Translations under genes and position numbers: made by a program
Notes under the pieces: generated by a model
The model's database searches: none
The model's input: the letters and a program-made list of their open reading frames with translations, nothing else
What the model was told of the DNA's origin: nothing
Part shown: positions 14,928 through 22,070 of the stretch, one piece after another
How positions within the stretch are numbered: position 1 is the stretch's first letter
Layout of the letters: each line of letters starts with the position of its first letter
Source: an uncultured Hungatella sp.
Lineage (GTDB): Bacteria; Bacillota; Clostridia; Lachnospirales; Lachnospiraceae
DNA length: 22,363 bases
NCBI GenBank assembly: GCA_910586845.1
Contig: CAJUJV010000014.1
Span: 21,544-43,906, forward strand
Direction: 5' to 3'

Positions 14928-15554
14928 ATGACCAGAATTCCAAAACACATCGGCATCATCCCCGACGGCAACCGCAGATGGGCGCTGGGACAGGGCCTCG
15001 CAAAAGAAGACGGATACGACCACGGCATCTCTCCCGGCCTGGAACTCTTTTATATCTGCCGGGACCTGGGAGTGGAAGAACTGACTTTCTACGGATTCAC
15101 CGTGGACAACACCAAACGCCCTTCTGCTCAGAGAGTCGCCTTCTCCAAAGCCTGTGTCAGGGCTGTGGAATGTCTGTCCAGAGAAAATGCCCGGCTTCTG
15201 GTCCTGGGCAATACCGGCTCTCCCATGTTTCCCAGGGAACTGCTTCCCTATACCACCAGACAGACTTTCGGAACCGGCGGTATGAAAGTGAATTTTCTGG
15301 TAAACTACAGTTTTCAATGGGATCTGGGATTCAGAAACGGAGTCTTCGGCCCTGTTATGGGATCTGCCGACGTGTCCCGGGTGGACCTGATCATCCGCTG
15401 GGGAGGAAGGAGACGGCTGTCCGGCTTTCTCCCTGTCCAGTCCGTGTATGCAGACATCTATGTGATCGACGACTACTGGCCTGATTTCACCGCCGCCCAT
15501 GTCCATGAAGCCATCTCCTGGTATTCCCGCCAGGATATCACCCTGGGCGGATGA
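14928..15554 (+). CDS. Short cis-prenyltransferase (UppS-like) protein
   Basis: 208 residues. The N-terminus IGIIPDGNRRWA (9-18) is the cis-prenyltransferase signature, with Asp13 in the catalytic position. ELTFYGFTVDNTKRP matches the Y-x-F-S-x-E-N region, and DLIIRWGGRRRLSGFLPVQSVYAD matches the C-terminal R-x-G-G-x-x-R-x-S signature. Normal UppS proteins are near 240-250 residues, and this one is shorter between the two signatures. The usual Ser and Glu of FSTEN are replaced (FTVDN). It may therefore be a divergent paralogue making another prenyl diphosphate, rather than the essential undecaprenyl diphosphate synthase. The ribosome binding site AAAGGA is about 13 nt upstream. A weak -10 (TATATT, 14895-14900) precedes it, and co-transcription with the PHP gene is likely. 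Confidence 0.78.
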   Translation: MTRIPKHIGIIPDGNRRWALGQGLAKEDGYDHGISPGLELFYICRDLGVEELTFYGFTVDNTKRPSAQRVAFSKACVRAVECLSRENARLLVLGNTGSPMFPRELLPYTTRQTFGTGGMKVNFLVNYSFQWDLGFRNGVFGPVMGSADVSRVDLIIRWGGRRRLSGFLPVQSVYADIYVIDDYWPDFTAAHVHEAISWYSRQDITLGG

Positions 15555-15577
15555 ACGGCCGGATCACAAAAACAGGA

Positions 15578-15606
15578 TTGCCCTTTGGAAAAGCCCATGA
15601 TAGAAT
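15578..15606 (+). promoter_or_regulatory. Promoter of the methyltransferase gene
   Basis: TTGCCC, a 17-nt spacer and TAGAAT with TGA before it (extended -10). Transcription would begin near 15613, which supports translation from 15642 rather than from upstream in-frame codons at 15585 (TTG) or 15597. Confidence 0.5.
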
Positions 15607-15641
15607 GGAAAGAAATGTCAATTTCCCTGAAAGGCAAAAAC

Positions 15642-16796
15642 ATGAATTCCATCAGCGACCATATCAGTCAGATCCTCCGGGATCACCCTTTAAAAATCGT
15701 CATCAGCAAGCCGGTCTCCCGGCAGGAGCCCTGCCAGAAGATCGTGATCGACGTCAAAACAGGGTATTATCAGCTGTCCCGATACACGGCAACTCAGGTT
15801 TTTCACGAGAATCTCGCCGAGGACCAGCTGTATGCGAGATGTACCGACTATCTGGAAAACACCTATCTCCGGCTCAACGCCTGGTCCAGAGAACAGGAAT
15901 ATTCCCTGGCTCTGACCAAAAAGCGGAAAATCCTGTTTCAGGCAAAAAGGAATCAGAACCCGGAACGTCTGGCCTGGAACCCGGCTCACAACAGAAAGAA
16001 ACAATACATTTTAGAAGAAGGACAGGTAATCGAGCCTCTGATCGACATGGGCATTTTCACAAAAGACGGAAAAGTCGTCCGGTCCATGTATGACAAATAC
16101 AGACAGATCAACCGATTCATCGAACTGATCGACGATGTCATAAAAAAGCAGGAACCGACTCACCTGAACATCATCGATTTCGGATGCGGCAAGTCCTATC
16201 TGACCTTTATCGTCTACCACTATCTGACCGTGATCCGGAACATGACAGTCACCATGATCGGTCTGGATTTAAAAGAAGACGTGATAAAAAAATGCAATGA
16301 GGCCGCCCGCAGGTACGGCTATACCGGCCTGACCTTTCAGATGGGAGACATCAACGGGTTCTCCTGTCCTTTTGATGTGGATATGGTGATCACTCTTCAC
16401 GCCTGCGACACGGCCACCGACTACGCCCTGTTCAATGCCGTCACCTGGAACGCCAAGATGATCTTCTCCGTGCCCTGCTGCCAGCATGAGCTGAACAGTC
16501 AGATCTCCACAGAGACCTTCTCCCTGTTTACCAGATACGGCATCATCTCCGAGCGGTTCTGCGCCCTGATGACCGATGCCATACGGGCCAATCTTCTGGA
16601 ATATTCCGGCTACAGCACCCAGCTTCTGGAATTCATAGACATGGAGCACACACCCAAGAACATCCTCATAAGGGCCATAAAAACTCCCGGCAAACCCCGG
16701 GACACCCGCCAGAAAGCCCTGGAAGAAGCCCTGCGGGCCATAGAAGAATTCCATGTACAGCCCACTTTATACAGACTGCTGTGCGGGGAACCATGA
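15642..16796 (+). CDS. SAM-dependent methyltransferase, METTL25/Methyltransf_32-like
   Basis: 384 residues. The N-terminal 170 residues are a basic, Tyr-rich region that I do not recognise and that may bind RNA. A class I methyltransferase domain follows: motif I DFGCGKSYL (179-187), the acidic strand end IGLDLKED (206-213), then THACD-like LHACDTATD (252-260) and VPCCQHEL (277-284). This combination is that of the Methyltransf_32 / METTL25-GSTCD group. The substrate is unknown in bacteria; rRNA or tRNA is a guess. The start at 15642 has GAAAGG 7 nt upstream and follows the promoter at 15578-15606. The stop (16794-16796) is 4 nt before a large structured inverted-repeat block. Confidence 0.8.
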   Translation: MNSISDHISQILRDHPLKIVISKPVSRQEPCQKIVIDVKTGYYQLSRYTATQVFHENLAEDQLYARCTDYLENTYLRLNAWSREQEYSLALTKKRKILFQAKRNQNPERLAWNPAHNRKKQYILEEGQVIEPLIDMGIFTKDGKVVRSMYDKYRQINRFIELIDDVIKKQEPTHLNIIDFGCGKSYLTFIVYHYLTVIRNMTVTMIGLDLKEDVIKKCNEAARRYGYTGLTFQMGDINGFSCPFDVDMVITLHACDTATDYALFNAVTWNAKMIFSVPCCQHELNSQISTETFSLFTRYGIISERFCALMTDAIRANLLEYSGYSTQLLEFIDMEHTPKNILIRAIKTPGKPRDTRQKALEEALRAIEEFHVQPTLYRLLCGEP

Positions 16797-16800
16797 TGTG

Positions 16801-16992
16801 TGTAGGTTTTTGGTCGGAGGGGTGGCAGTAGGTCCCGTCCGGAAGGAGTCTGTATTTCCATTCGGGTACGCTTGCGCTCTGGTTGACCCTGCAGCGGTAC
16901 TAAGCTCGCAAACTACGCGAGCTAAGGACCGGCGGGTCAAAGGCCCCTCATCAGAAATACAGACTCCTTCCGGACTGCAATACTGGCAAGCC
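16801..16992 (+). repeat. Structured 190-nt unit, left copy
   Basis: Non-coding. It begins TGTAGGTTTTTGG and ends TACTGGCAAGCC. Inside it, a perfect 22-bp stem pairs 16837-16858 with 16954-16975. Within that, TTGACCC/GGGTCAA (16883-16889 with 16934-16940) encloses a hairpin AGCTCGC/GCGAGCT (16903-16909 with 16917-16923). A short outer pairing CAGTA/TACTG (16826-16830 with 16981-16985) closes the unit. The right copy at 17133-17322 is homologous and inverted. Loops and junctions are nearly identical between the copies, but the stems differ in sequence while staying paired. Confidence 0.85.
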
Positions 16993-17002
16993 TTAACAAA
17001 AA

Positions 17003-17130
17003 CCCGGAATATGGTTCTTCCCTCTAAGCTATATCTGGCTGAAACTCATAAAAAGACTGAATGAGTTACGGTTTATAACTCCAGCTGAGATAAAACTTTT
17101 TGGGAGGAACTATATCCCGGGCTTTTTTTC
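17003..17130. terminator. Central bidirectional terminator of the inverted-repeat block
   Basis: A 20-nt arm at 17003-17022 pairs with 17102-17121 (one mismatch, two G-U) and is followed by CTTTTTTTC on the + strand. On the minus strand the same stem is followed by TTTTTGTT. An inner hairpin AACTCAT/ATGAGTT lies at 17043-17067. It can end transcripts of both convergent genes, the methyltransferase (+) and galactokinase (-). Confidence 0.75.
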
Positions 17131-17132
17131 GA

Positions 17133-17322
17133 GGCTTGCCAGTATTGCAGTCAAGAAAAACTCCTGATTCCAATGAGGGACATTTGACCCGCCGGTCCTT
17201 AGGGTGCGTCTTTCAGCACCCTTAGTACCGCTGCAGGGTCAACCTGAGCGAGAGCGTGCCCGAATGGAAACAGGAGTTTTTCTTGACGGACCTACTGCCA
17301 ACCCTCCGACCCAAAACCTACA
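17133..17322 (-). repeat. Structured 190-nt unit, right (inverted) copy
   Basis: Read on the minus strand it matches the left copy from TGTAGGTTTTGGGTCGGAGG through TACTGGCAAGCC. Its big stem pairs 17150-17171 with 17266-17287 (21 of 22 pairs) using a different sequence from the left copy. Its small hairpin is AGGGTGC/GCACCCT (17201-17207 with 17216-17222) in place of the left AGCTCGC/GCGAGCT. The outer end overlaps the galactokinase stop codon: TAG at 17318-17320 is part of the terminal TGTAGG. Confidence 0.85.
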
Positions 17323-18604
17323 TCTTCTGGTTCAGGCAGATCGATCCGTAGGGCCGGATACTCATCTTGTAAGCGCTGCCCTGGCCCAGGGCCTTTTCTA
17401 TATAGTCCGTGTATTCATCTACAAGATCGTTGGGAAGCATGGCCATGATGACTCCTGCAAAGCCGCCGCCGTGGATTCTGCATGCTCCGCGTCCTTTGTC
17501 TGCGATAAACAGTTCTGTCAGTGCCAGCGCCACGCTGATGCCCTGCTCCTGAACATTAGCTGTAGTATAGCAGTTCTGCAGCCATTTCCAGGAGGAATTG
17601 CCGGAAGCGGTGATGCCTTTCAGGAAATCGTCAAACCTGTTTTCTTTCAGTGCTGCTACTTCTGCCTCCACTCTCCGGTTTTCCTCGAAGAAATGAAGGG
17701 CTCTCATGACAGATCTGTCTCCTGCATATTCCCGGACCCTGTTAAGATCAGCGATGACGTCTTCTTCCTTTACCTGAGCGAGGACTTCTTTTCCGAAATA
17801 CTCTGCCACTTTCTTCATCTCCCCGGGCACGGAGGAGTAATCGGCGCTCAGGTCCGCATGGCCCTTTCCGGTGTTGACGATGATCAGGCTGTGACCCTGG
17901 GAGCCGAAATCAAAGGGGATCTGCTCCACTGCAGGATCCTGAGGATTATAGAAATCGATGGTGATCAGGCCGCCTACGGCGCAGGCCATCTGATCCAGAA
18001 GCCCTGATGACTTGTCCCAGTACTCGTTCTCCGCGTATTTGCCCACATGGGCATAGGTGACCACATCTATCTGATCGTCATTAAAAAACATATTGACCAT
18101 GGAACACAGCAGCATCTCAAATGCGGCGGACGAGCTGACGCCGGCTGCGCTGATTACATTGCTGGTGATGTAAGCGTCAAAACCTCCGGTCTTGTATCCC
18201 TTCTCCTGAAAGCCCTTCAGAAGCCCCTTTACCAGATCCACGGTTCCAGCTTTCCTGGCGCTGGGAGCCAGGTCCGTCAGATCCACGGAGAACTTCTGAT
18301 TGAATGTTTCACTGATTATGTTTACTGTATCCGTACCGTTTTTCGCCGCCGCGCCTGCGCAGTCCAGATTGATGCTTCCGGCCAGGACTTTCCCGTGGTT
18401 GTGATCCGTATGATTTCCGCTGATCTCCGTCCGTCCCGGCGAACTGAACATCATCATGTCTTTATCGCCAAATTCTTTCACAAATTTTTCAACCAGATCC
18501 CGATATCTGGCCAGATTGGCATCCACACCGTTTTCTCCGTATAATTTCCCCATCAGCTGCCGGGCTTTTGCAGAGTCCAGAAGTTTTAATGTTTCTTCTT
18601 TCAT
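17318..18604 (-). CDS. galK: Galactokinase family protein (GHMP kinase)
   Basis: 428 residues. GHMP kinase that phosphorylates galactose at C1, the entry to the Leloir pathway. Visible motifs are GRTEISGNHTDHNHG at 57-71 (galactokinase signature; most members read GRxNLIGEHTDY), AAGVSSSAA at 153-161 (ATP phosphate loop), and RIHGGGFAG near the C-terminus (third GHMP motif). The signature change is typical of an atypical clostridial subgroup, so the exact sugar is inferred. The start at 18604 is chosen on ribosome binding site spacing (AAAGGA about 10 nt upstream); 18610 is a close alternative. Much longer in-frame starts (to 18805) overlap the CapA-like gene and precede the promoter. The beta-galactosidase end at the right edge fits lactose and galactose use. 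Confidence 0.87.
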   Translation of the reverse strand: MKEETLKLLDSAKARQLMGKLYGENGVDANLARYRDLVEKFVKEFGDKDMMMFSSPGRTEISGNHTDHNHGKVLAGSINLDCAGAAAKNGTDTVNIISETFNQKFSVDLTDLAPSARKAGTVDLVKGLLKGFQEKGYKTGGFDAYITSNVISAAGVSSSAAFEMLLCSMVNMFFNDDQIDVVTYAHVGKYAENEYWDKSSGLLDQMACAVGGLITIDFYNPQDPAVEQIPFDFGSQGHSLIIVNTGKGHADLSADYSSVPGEMKKVAEYFGKEVLAQVKEEDVIADLNRVREYAGDRSVMRALHFFEENRRVEAEVAALKENRFDDFLKGITASGNSSWKWLQNCYTTANVQEQGISVALALTELFIADKGRGACRIHGGGFAGVIMAMLPNDLVDEYTDYIEKALGQGSAYKMSIRPYGSICLNQKM

Positions 18605-18647
18605 ATCCATCCCATCCTTTCCATGGTTCTTTATTGAATCTGACCTA

Positions 18648-18656
18648 AGTATATCA
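18648..18656 (-). promoter_or_regulatory. Extended -10 promoter of galK
   Basis: Minus strand TGATATACT about 45 nt upstream of the galK start. The -35 region (TGTTTC) is poor. No terminator with a T-run separates it from the CapA-like gene, so read-through from upstream is also possible. Confidence 0.45.
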
Positions 18657-18729
18657 AAACTTCCCTCTCTGAAACATACATTTTTGTGTGATTTTATTTC
18701 AAATTTTTTCACCTTCGTGTCAGGAAGGG

Positions 18730-19869
18730 TTACTCTGACAGCCTGGTAAAGCCTTTTGATGAGGTACAGGGAATCAGTGACACCTGTGTCCCTTCTCCGC
18801 CCCACACCACTTTCAGCAGAGCGGTCCTTGGGATGCTGCTTCCGAATACGAAATTTCCCAGACTGTAGGCGATGGTTTTCCCTTTATATTCCTCCAGGGG
18901 CTGCAGAACATGGGGATGGCTTCCCACTACCAGGTCTGCCCCTGCATCGATGTAGGCTCTTCCCATGGCCTTCTGATAGTCTTTGGGAGTCTCCTCCCGC
19001 TCTACTCCCCAGTGCACATAGACCACCAGATAGTCACACTGTTTTTTCGCTTCCTCTATGGCCTTCAGGGGGAGCGTGGTGTCATAGGTGGAAAATACAC
19101 CCGGGTGAGCGTTTCCCGCGGCCCAGTCGGCAGACATATAGACCCGGGACATACCCAGAAATCCTATGGTCTTCTGTCCGATGATCACGGTCTTCAGAGC
19201 GCTGGCTTCAGCAAAATCCTTACCGCCGCCCACATGGGGAATACCGGCCTCATCAAGAGCCTTTAAGCTGTCCAGAAGTCCTTCCTCCCCAAAATCCAGG
19301 ATATGGTTGTTGGCCAGAGTCACGATGTCCACCCCCATCTCCTGGAGGATATGGATCCTGCTCTCGGGCACCCGGAAGGTAAACTGCTTGTCGGCCGCCG
19401 CGGTTCCCCTCACGGTAAAGGGAAATTCCTGATTCACCATAAAAATGTGGGCCCCGTCGATCTCGGCCCTGATACCCTCATCCAGAACCCCCTGGATCCC
19501 TCCGGCGCCGTCATAAGCGTTGAGCACATGGTCGGAAAAATATACATCCCCGGCAAACAGCATAACGATGTCGGAAGAGCTGCCGGAAGCTTCTTCTTTC
19601 TCCGGCTCCTGACTCTCCGCAGCGGTTTCCCCGGGGCCCACCGCCGTCCCGGTCTCACCCTCTGCTTCCGCTGTCAAAGGTTTTTCGTCCTCACGGCCTT
19701 CTGCCGCCGAAATCTTTTCCGGATCTTCCCCGGCAGATCTTCCTGTTTCCTCAATATACTCTCTCCCTGCCCTTGCTCCGCCCTTCACCGTATAAGCTGC
19801 CGCCAGCACGCCCAGGATGAGAATGCCCAGTCCTGCCAGCAGCATAAAGCCTGCTCTTCTTTTTTTCAT
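18730..19869 (-). CDS. Membrane-anchored CapA-like metallophosphatase-fold protein
   Basis: 379 residues. An N-terminal basic stretch MKKRR and a hydrophobic anchor at about 7-27 are followed by a Glu/Ala/Gly-rich, low-complexity linker (about 30-98) that would span the wall side. A CapA (PGA_cap) domain runs from 101: MLFAGDVYFSD, NQEFPFT, LANNHILDFG (185-194), VVYVHWGVE, GSHPHVLQP and AYSLGNFVF. CapA-type proteins act in poly-gamma-glutamate capsule formation. Isolated copies like this one, without capBC, have unknown jobs. The start at 19869 has GAAGGGA upstream and begins directly with the anchor. A longer in-frame start (19974) would run into the DegV gene. It lies 70 nt after that gene and probably shares its promoter. 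Confidence 0.85.
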   Translation of the reverse strand: MKKRRAGFMLLAGLGILILGVLAAAYTVKGGARAGREYIEETGRSAGEDPEKISAAEGREDEKPLTAEAEGETGTAVGPGETAAESQEPEKEEASGSSSDIVMLFAGDVYFSDHVLNAYDGAGGIQGVLDEGIRAEIDGAHIFMVNQEFPFTVRGTAAADKQFTFRVPESRIHILQEMGVDIVTLANNHILDFGEEGLLDSLKALDEAGIPHVGGGKDFAEASALKTVIIGQKTIGFLGMSRVYMSADWAAGNAHPGVFSTYDTTLPLKAIEEAKKQCDYLVVYVHWGVEREETPKDYQKAMGRAYIDAGADLVVGSHPHVLQPLEEYKGKTIAYSLGNFVFGSSIPRTALLKVVWGGEGTQVSLIPCTSSKGFTRLSE

Positions 19870-19939
19870 CACTGTTCCCTTCTTTCCCTGTATCTGGTCC
19901 TTTACGTCCATGAGCAGCAGACTGAAGGGTCCTGCCGGG

Positions 19940-20776
19940 TCAGCATGCCAGAACCACGCCTCCGTCGCCTGCATATACCGTGGCCACTCCGGCTGTCTCC
20001 GTGATGATCACATCCCGGAAGGGGATCTTTCTCAGCAGCTCCTCTTTCACCAGCTCAGCTCTCTCCCGGTGATTGCAGTGGGCGATGACGGCGGTCTTCT
20101 TCTCCGGATCCACGATATTCTTCTTTGCGTAATCACACATTTTCATCAGCGCTTTGTGGATTCCTCTCCCCTGATCTTCCTTGATGATCACGCCTTCTAC
20201 GGCTCCCATGACCGGTTTGATGTTGAGAGTGGTGGCAAAAAATGCCTGAAGTCCCGTCAGTCTGCCGTTTTTGCGCAGATTATCCAGGGATTCCAGCACA
20301 AAATAGGTTTTCATATTTTTCTTAAATTCCTCCGCCTTCTCACACACTTCTTCAAAGGCCATGCCGCTTCTGCACAGATCGTCGATGTACAATGCGATAT
20401 TGAGTTCTCCTGCCGATGCGGACCAGGAATCGATGACCTTGATGTTCTTGTGTCCGTGCTCTTCCTCGTATAACTGTCTGCCCACTACCGCGCTGTTGTA
20501 AGTGCCGCTCAAGTGGCTGGACAGGGTGATCACATAAATATCGTCTTCCTCACACTCATAGGCCTTCTTAAACATCTCCGGAGAGGGGCAGGCTGTCTTC
20601 GGACAGTTGGGGCTTGCCTTAGCCAGCTCCAGAAAACGTTTCTGATCAAAAGTCTCGTCATCTATTACCTGGATGTCGTCTACCTGCAGGGTCAGAGGAA
20701 TCATCTGAAAACGGGAATCCTTCTTCATCTCTTCTGTCAGATCCAGACAGCTGTCGCCGATAATCTTATAACTCAT
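19940..20776 (-). CDS. DegV family fatty-acid-binding protein
   Basis: 278 residues, the full DegV length. The N-terminus YKIIGDSCLDLTEEM, the middle TACPSPEMF and LSSHLSGTYNSA, and the C-terminal domain with NGRLTG and KPVMG are the family landmarks. DegV proteins bind a fatty acid in the cleft between two domains; in some Firmicutes (FakB) they present it to the kinase FakA. No FakA gene is in the window. The start at 20776 has AGGAGG 6 nt upstream and its own promoter (20828-20855). Together with the CapA-like gene it may form a two-gene unit. Confidence 0.9.
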   Translation of the reverse strand: MSYKIIGDSCLDLTEEMKKDSRFQMIPLTLQVDDIQVIDDETFDQKRFLELAKASPNCPKTACPSPEMFKKAYECEEDDIYVITLSSHLSGTYNSAVVGRQLYEEEHGHKNIKVIDSWSASAGELNIALYIDDLCRSGMAFEEVCEKAEEFKKNMKTYFVLESLDNLRKNGRLTGLQAFFATTLNIKPVMGAVEGVIIKEDQGRGIHKALMKMCDYAKKNIVDPEKKTAVIAHCNHRERAELVKEELLRKIPFRDVIITETAGVATVYAGDGGVVLAC

Positions 20777-20827
20777 ATTGTTCCTCCTGAAAATCTTCTC
20801 TATGTTACATGGTTTTGAATACTACAT

Positions 20828-20855
20828 ATTATAACATATATTTGTCAGATTTCAA
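20828..20855 (-). promoter_or_regulatory. Promoter of the DegV gene
   Basis: Minus strand TTGAAA, a 16-nt spacer and a consensus TATAAT with TGT before it (extended -10), about 50 nt from the start codon. Confidence 0.6.
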
Positions 20856-20891
20856 TCCCCTTATGCAGTATCCAAAAGGTCTCCGGCAATA

Positions 20892-20921
20892 TTGACACCT
20901 GCGGTCATTCCGTTGTATAGT
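20892..20921 (+). promoter_or_regulatory. Promoter of the DUF5721-like/tdk operon
   Basis: A consensus TTGACA (20892-20897), an 18-nt spacer and TATAGT (20916-20921), about 30 nt upstream of the start at 20953. It is divergent from the DegV promoter. Confidence 0.6.
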
Positions 20922-20952
20922 TACATACACAAAGAAGAATTGGGGGAACATA

Positions 20953-21450
20953 ATGACAGCATTAAAGGTAGAAGATATCCGGCAGTTTACATCCAGCCTG
21001 TTTATCGGCGCCATGTTTGACCGTTTTCTCGTCAGGGAAGCGGAAATCGTGACTTTTAATACCTTTCATATTGACGGGAAGGTCAGGAAAGAATATTACA
21101 CCGAACAGGAGCTGGAGGAAAAGCACATAGGCAGTCTGTCTCTGTGGGAGGCAGTCAAACCGGTGTGTTTCTCCCTGATCAGGGGGAAAAAGCTTCCCGG
21201 CAGTTTTCGGATCGTATTCCAGCTGGGGCCGGAACAGACTGAGGGATTTCTGGAGAAGAATCATCTGCCTTTCCGGGCAGAGCAGATCACCGGACTGTAT
21301 CTCAATGTCCGGTATGAAGAGGGAAGGCTTTTCTGTGTCACGGGTACATCCGTCAATTTCTTTACCATGGACAAATCCCTGGACCAGCAGTGGGACGAGA
21401 CCGTGAAAAGCTTTCTGAGATCACATCAGATTCCTTTTGTTCAGGAATAA
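20953..21450 (+). CDS. DUF5721-like protein of unknown function
   Basis: 165 residues starting MTALKVEDIRQFTSSLFIGAMFD. Soluble, with a mixed alpha/beta pattern: an N-terminal helix, then FLVREAEIVTFNTFHIDG, FRIVFQLG and LYLNVRYEEGRLFCVTGT, which look like beta strands. I recall this sequence type as DUF5721, found mainly in Lachnospiraceae, but cannot verify that here. There are no catalytic motifs. GGGGGAA lies upstream of the start. It is followed by tdk after 20 nt, in one operon. Confidence 0.75.
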   Translation: MTALKVEDIRQFTSSLFIGAMFDRFLVREAEIVTFNTFHIDGKVRKEYYTEQELEEKHIGSLSLWEAVKPVCFSLIRGKKLPGSFRIVFQLGPEQTEGFLEKNHLPFRAEQITGLYLNVRYEEGRLFCVTGTSVNFFTMDKSLDQQWDETVKSFLRSHQIPFVQE

Positions 21451-21470
21451 AAGAAAAGGCAGGTTTAATT

Positions 21471-22046
21471 ATGGCAAAATTATATTTCAGATACGGAGCC
21501 ATGGGAAGCTCCAAGACGGCCAATGCGCTGATGGTGGAATACAACTATATGGAGCGGGGCAAACAGGCTCTCTTAGTGAAACCCCGGCTGGACACCCGTG
21601 ACGGAGACCACACCATACGGTCCCGGATGGGGCTGGAAAAATCAGGCGTCCTGCTGGAGGAGCTGACAGCCATGACCGATGACAGGATCAAAACCTATGA
21701 CTGTATCATCGTGGATGAGGCTCAGTTTGCCACCAAAGCACAGGTGGAATTTCTGGTACACATCGTAGACGACCTGGAAGTGCCGGTCATCTGCTACGGT
21801 CTGAGAACGGATTTCCGCAGAGAATTTTTTGAAGGCAGTTTGTGGCTCATGGCCTGGGCCGATAAGATCGAGGAAGTCAAAACCGTCTGCTGGTGCGGCA
21901 GGGCGGCCACCTGCAATGCCAGGATCAGCGGAGACGGAACGATCATCCAGTCGGGAGAACAGATCGTCATGGGAGGCAACGACACCTACACTGCCCTCTG
22001 CCGCAGACATCACCGGGAAGGAAACCTGGGCCCACGTATTTCGTGA
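21471..22046 (+). CDS. tdk: Thymidine kinase, type II
   Basis: 191 residues. Phosphorylates thymidine to dTMP in the salvage pathway. The P-loop is GAMGSSKT (9-16), the Walker B-like strand is IIVDEAQF (79-86) with Glu83 as the expected base, and the lasso loop lies beyond 140. Zinc ligands are likely Cys140, Cys142, Cys177 and His180 (CWCG and CRRHH). Glu100-114 is the DLEVPVICYGLRTDFR strand seen in this class. The start at 21471 has AAAAGGCAGG upstream. An in-frame start at 21390 would overlap the preceding gene and is rejected. Second gene of the operon, convergent with the beta-galactosidase gene, with only 24 nt between the stops. Confidence 0.95.
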   Translation: MAKLYFRYGAMGSSKTANALMVEYNYMERGKQALLVKPRLDTRDGDHTIRSRMGLEKSGVLLEELTAMTDDRIKTYDCIIVDEAQFATKAQVEFLVHIVDDLEVPVICYGLRTDFRREFFEGSLWLMAWADKIEEVKTVCWCGRAATCNARISGDGTIIQSGEQIVMGGNDTYTALCRRHHREGNLGPRIS

Positions 22047-22070
22047 ACCCGGTCTCTTCTTAATTCTCTG

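Noticed and set aside
16753..17064. 103-codon ORF on + across the left repeat unit
   Set aside because: It lies mostly in perfect stem-forming sequence, has no ribosome binding site and reads like translated palindromes.
17204..18007. 267-codon ORF on + opposite galK
   Set aside because: Antisense shadow of a clear galactokinase that runs into the right repeat unit; no protein features.
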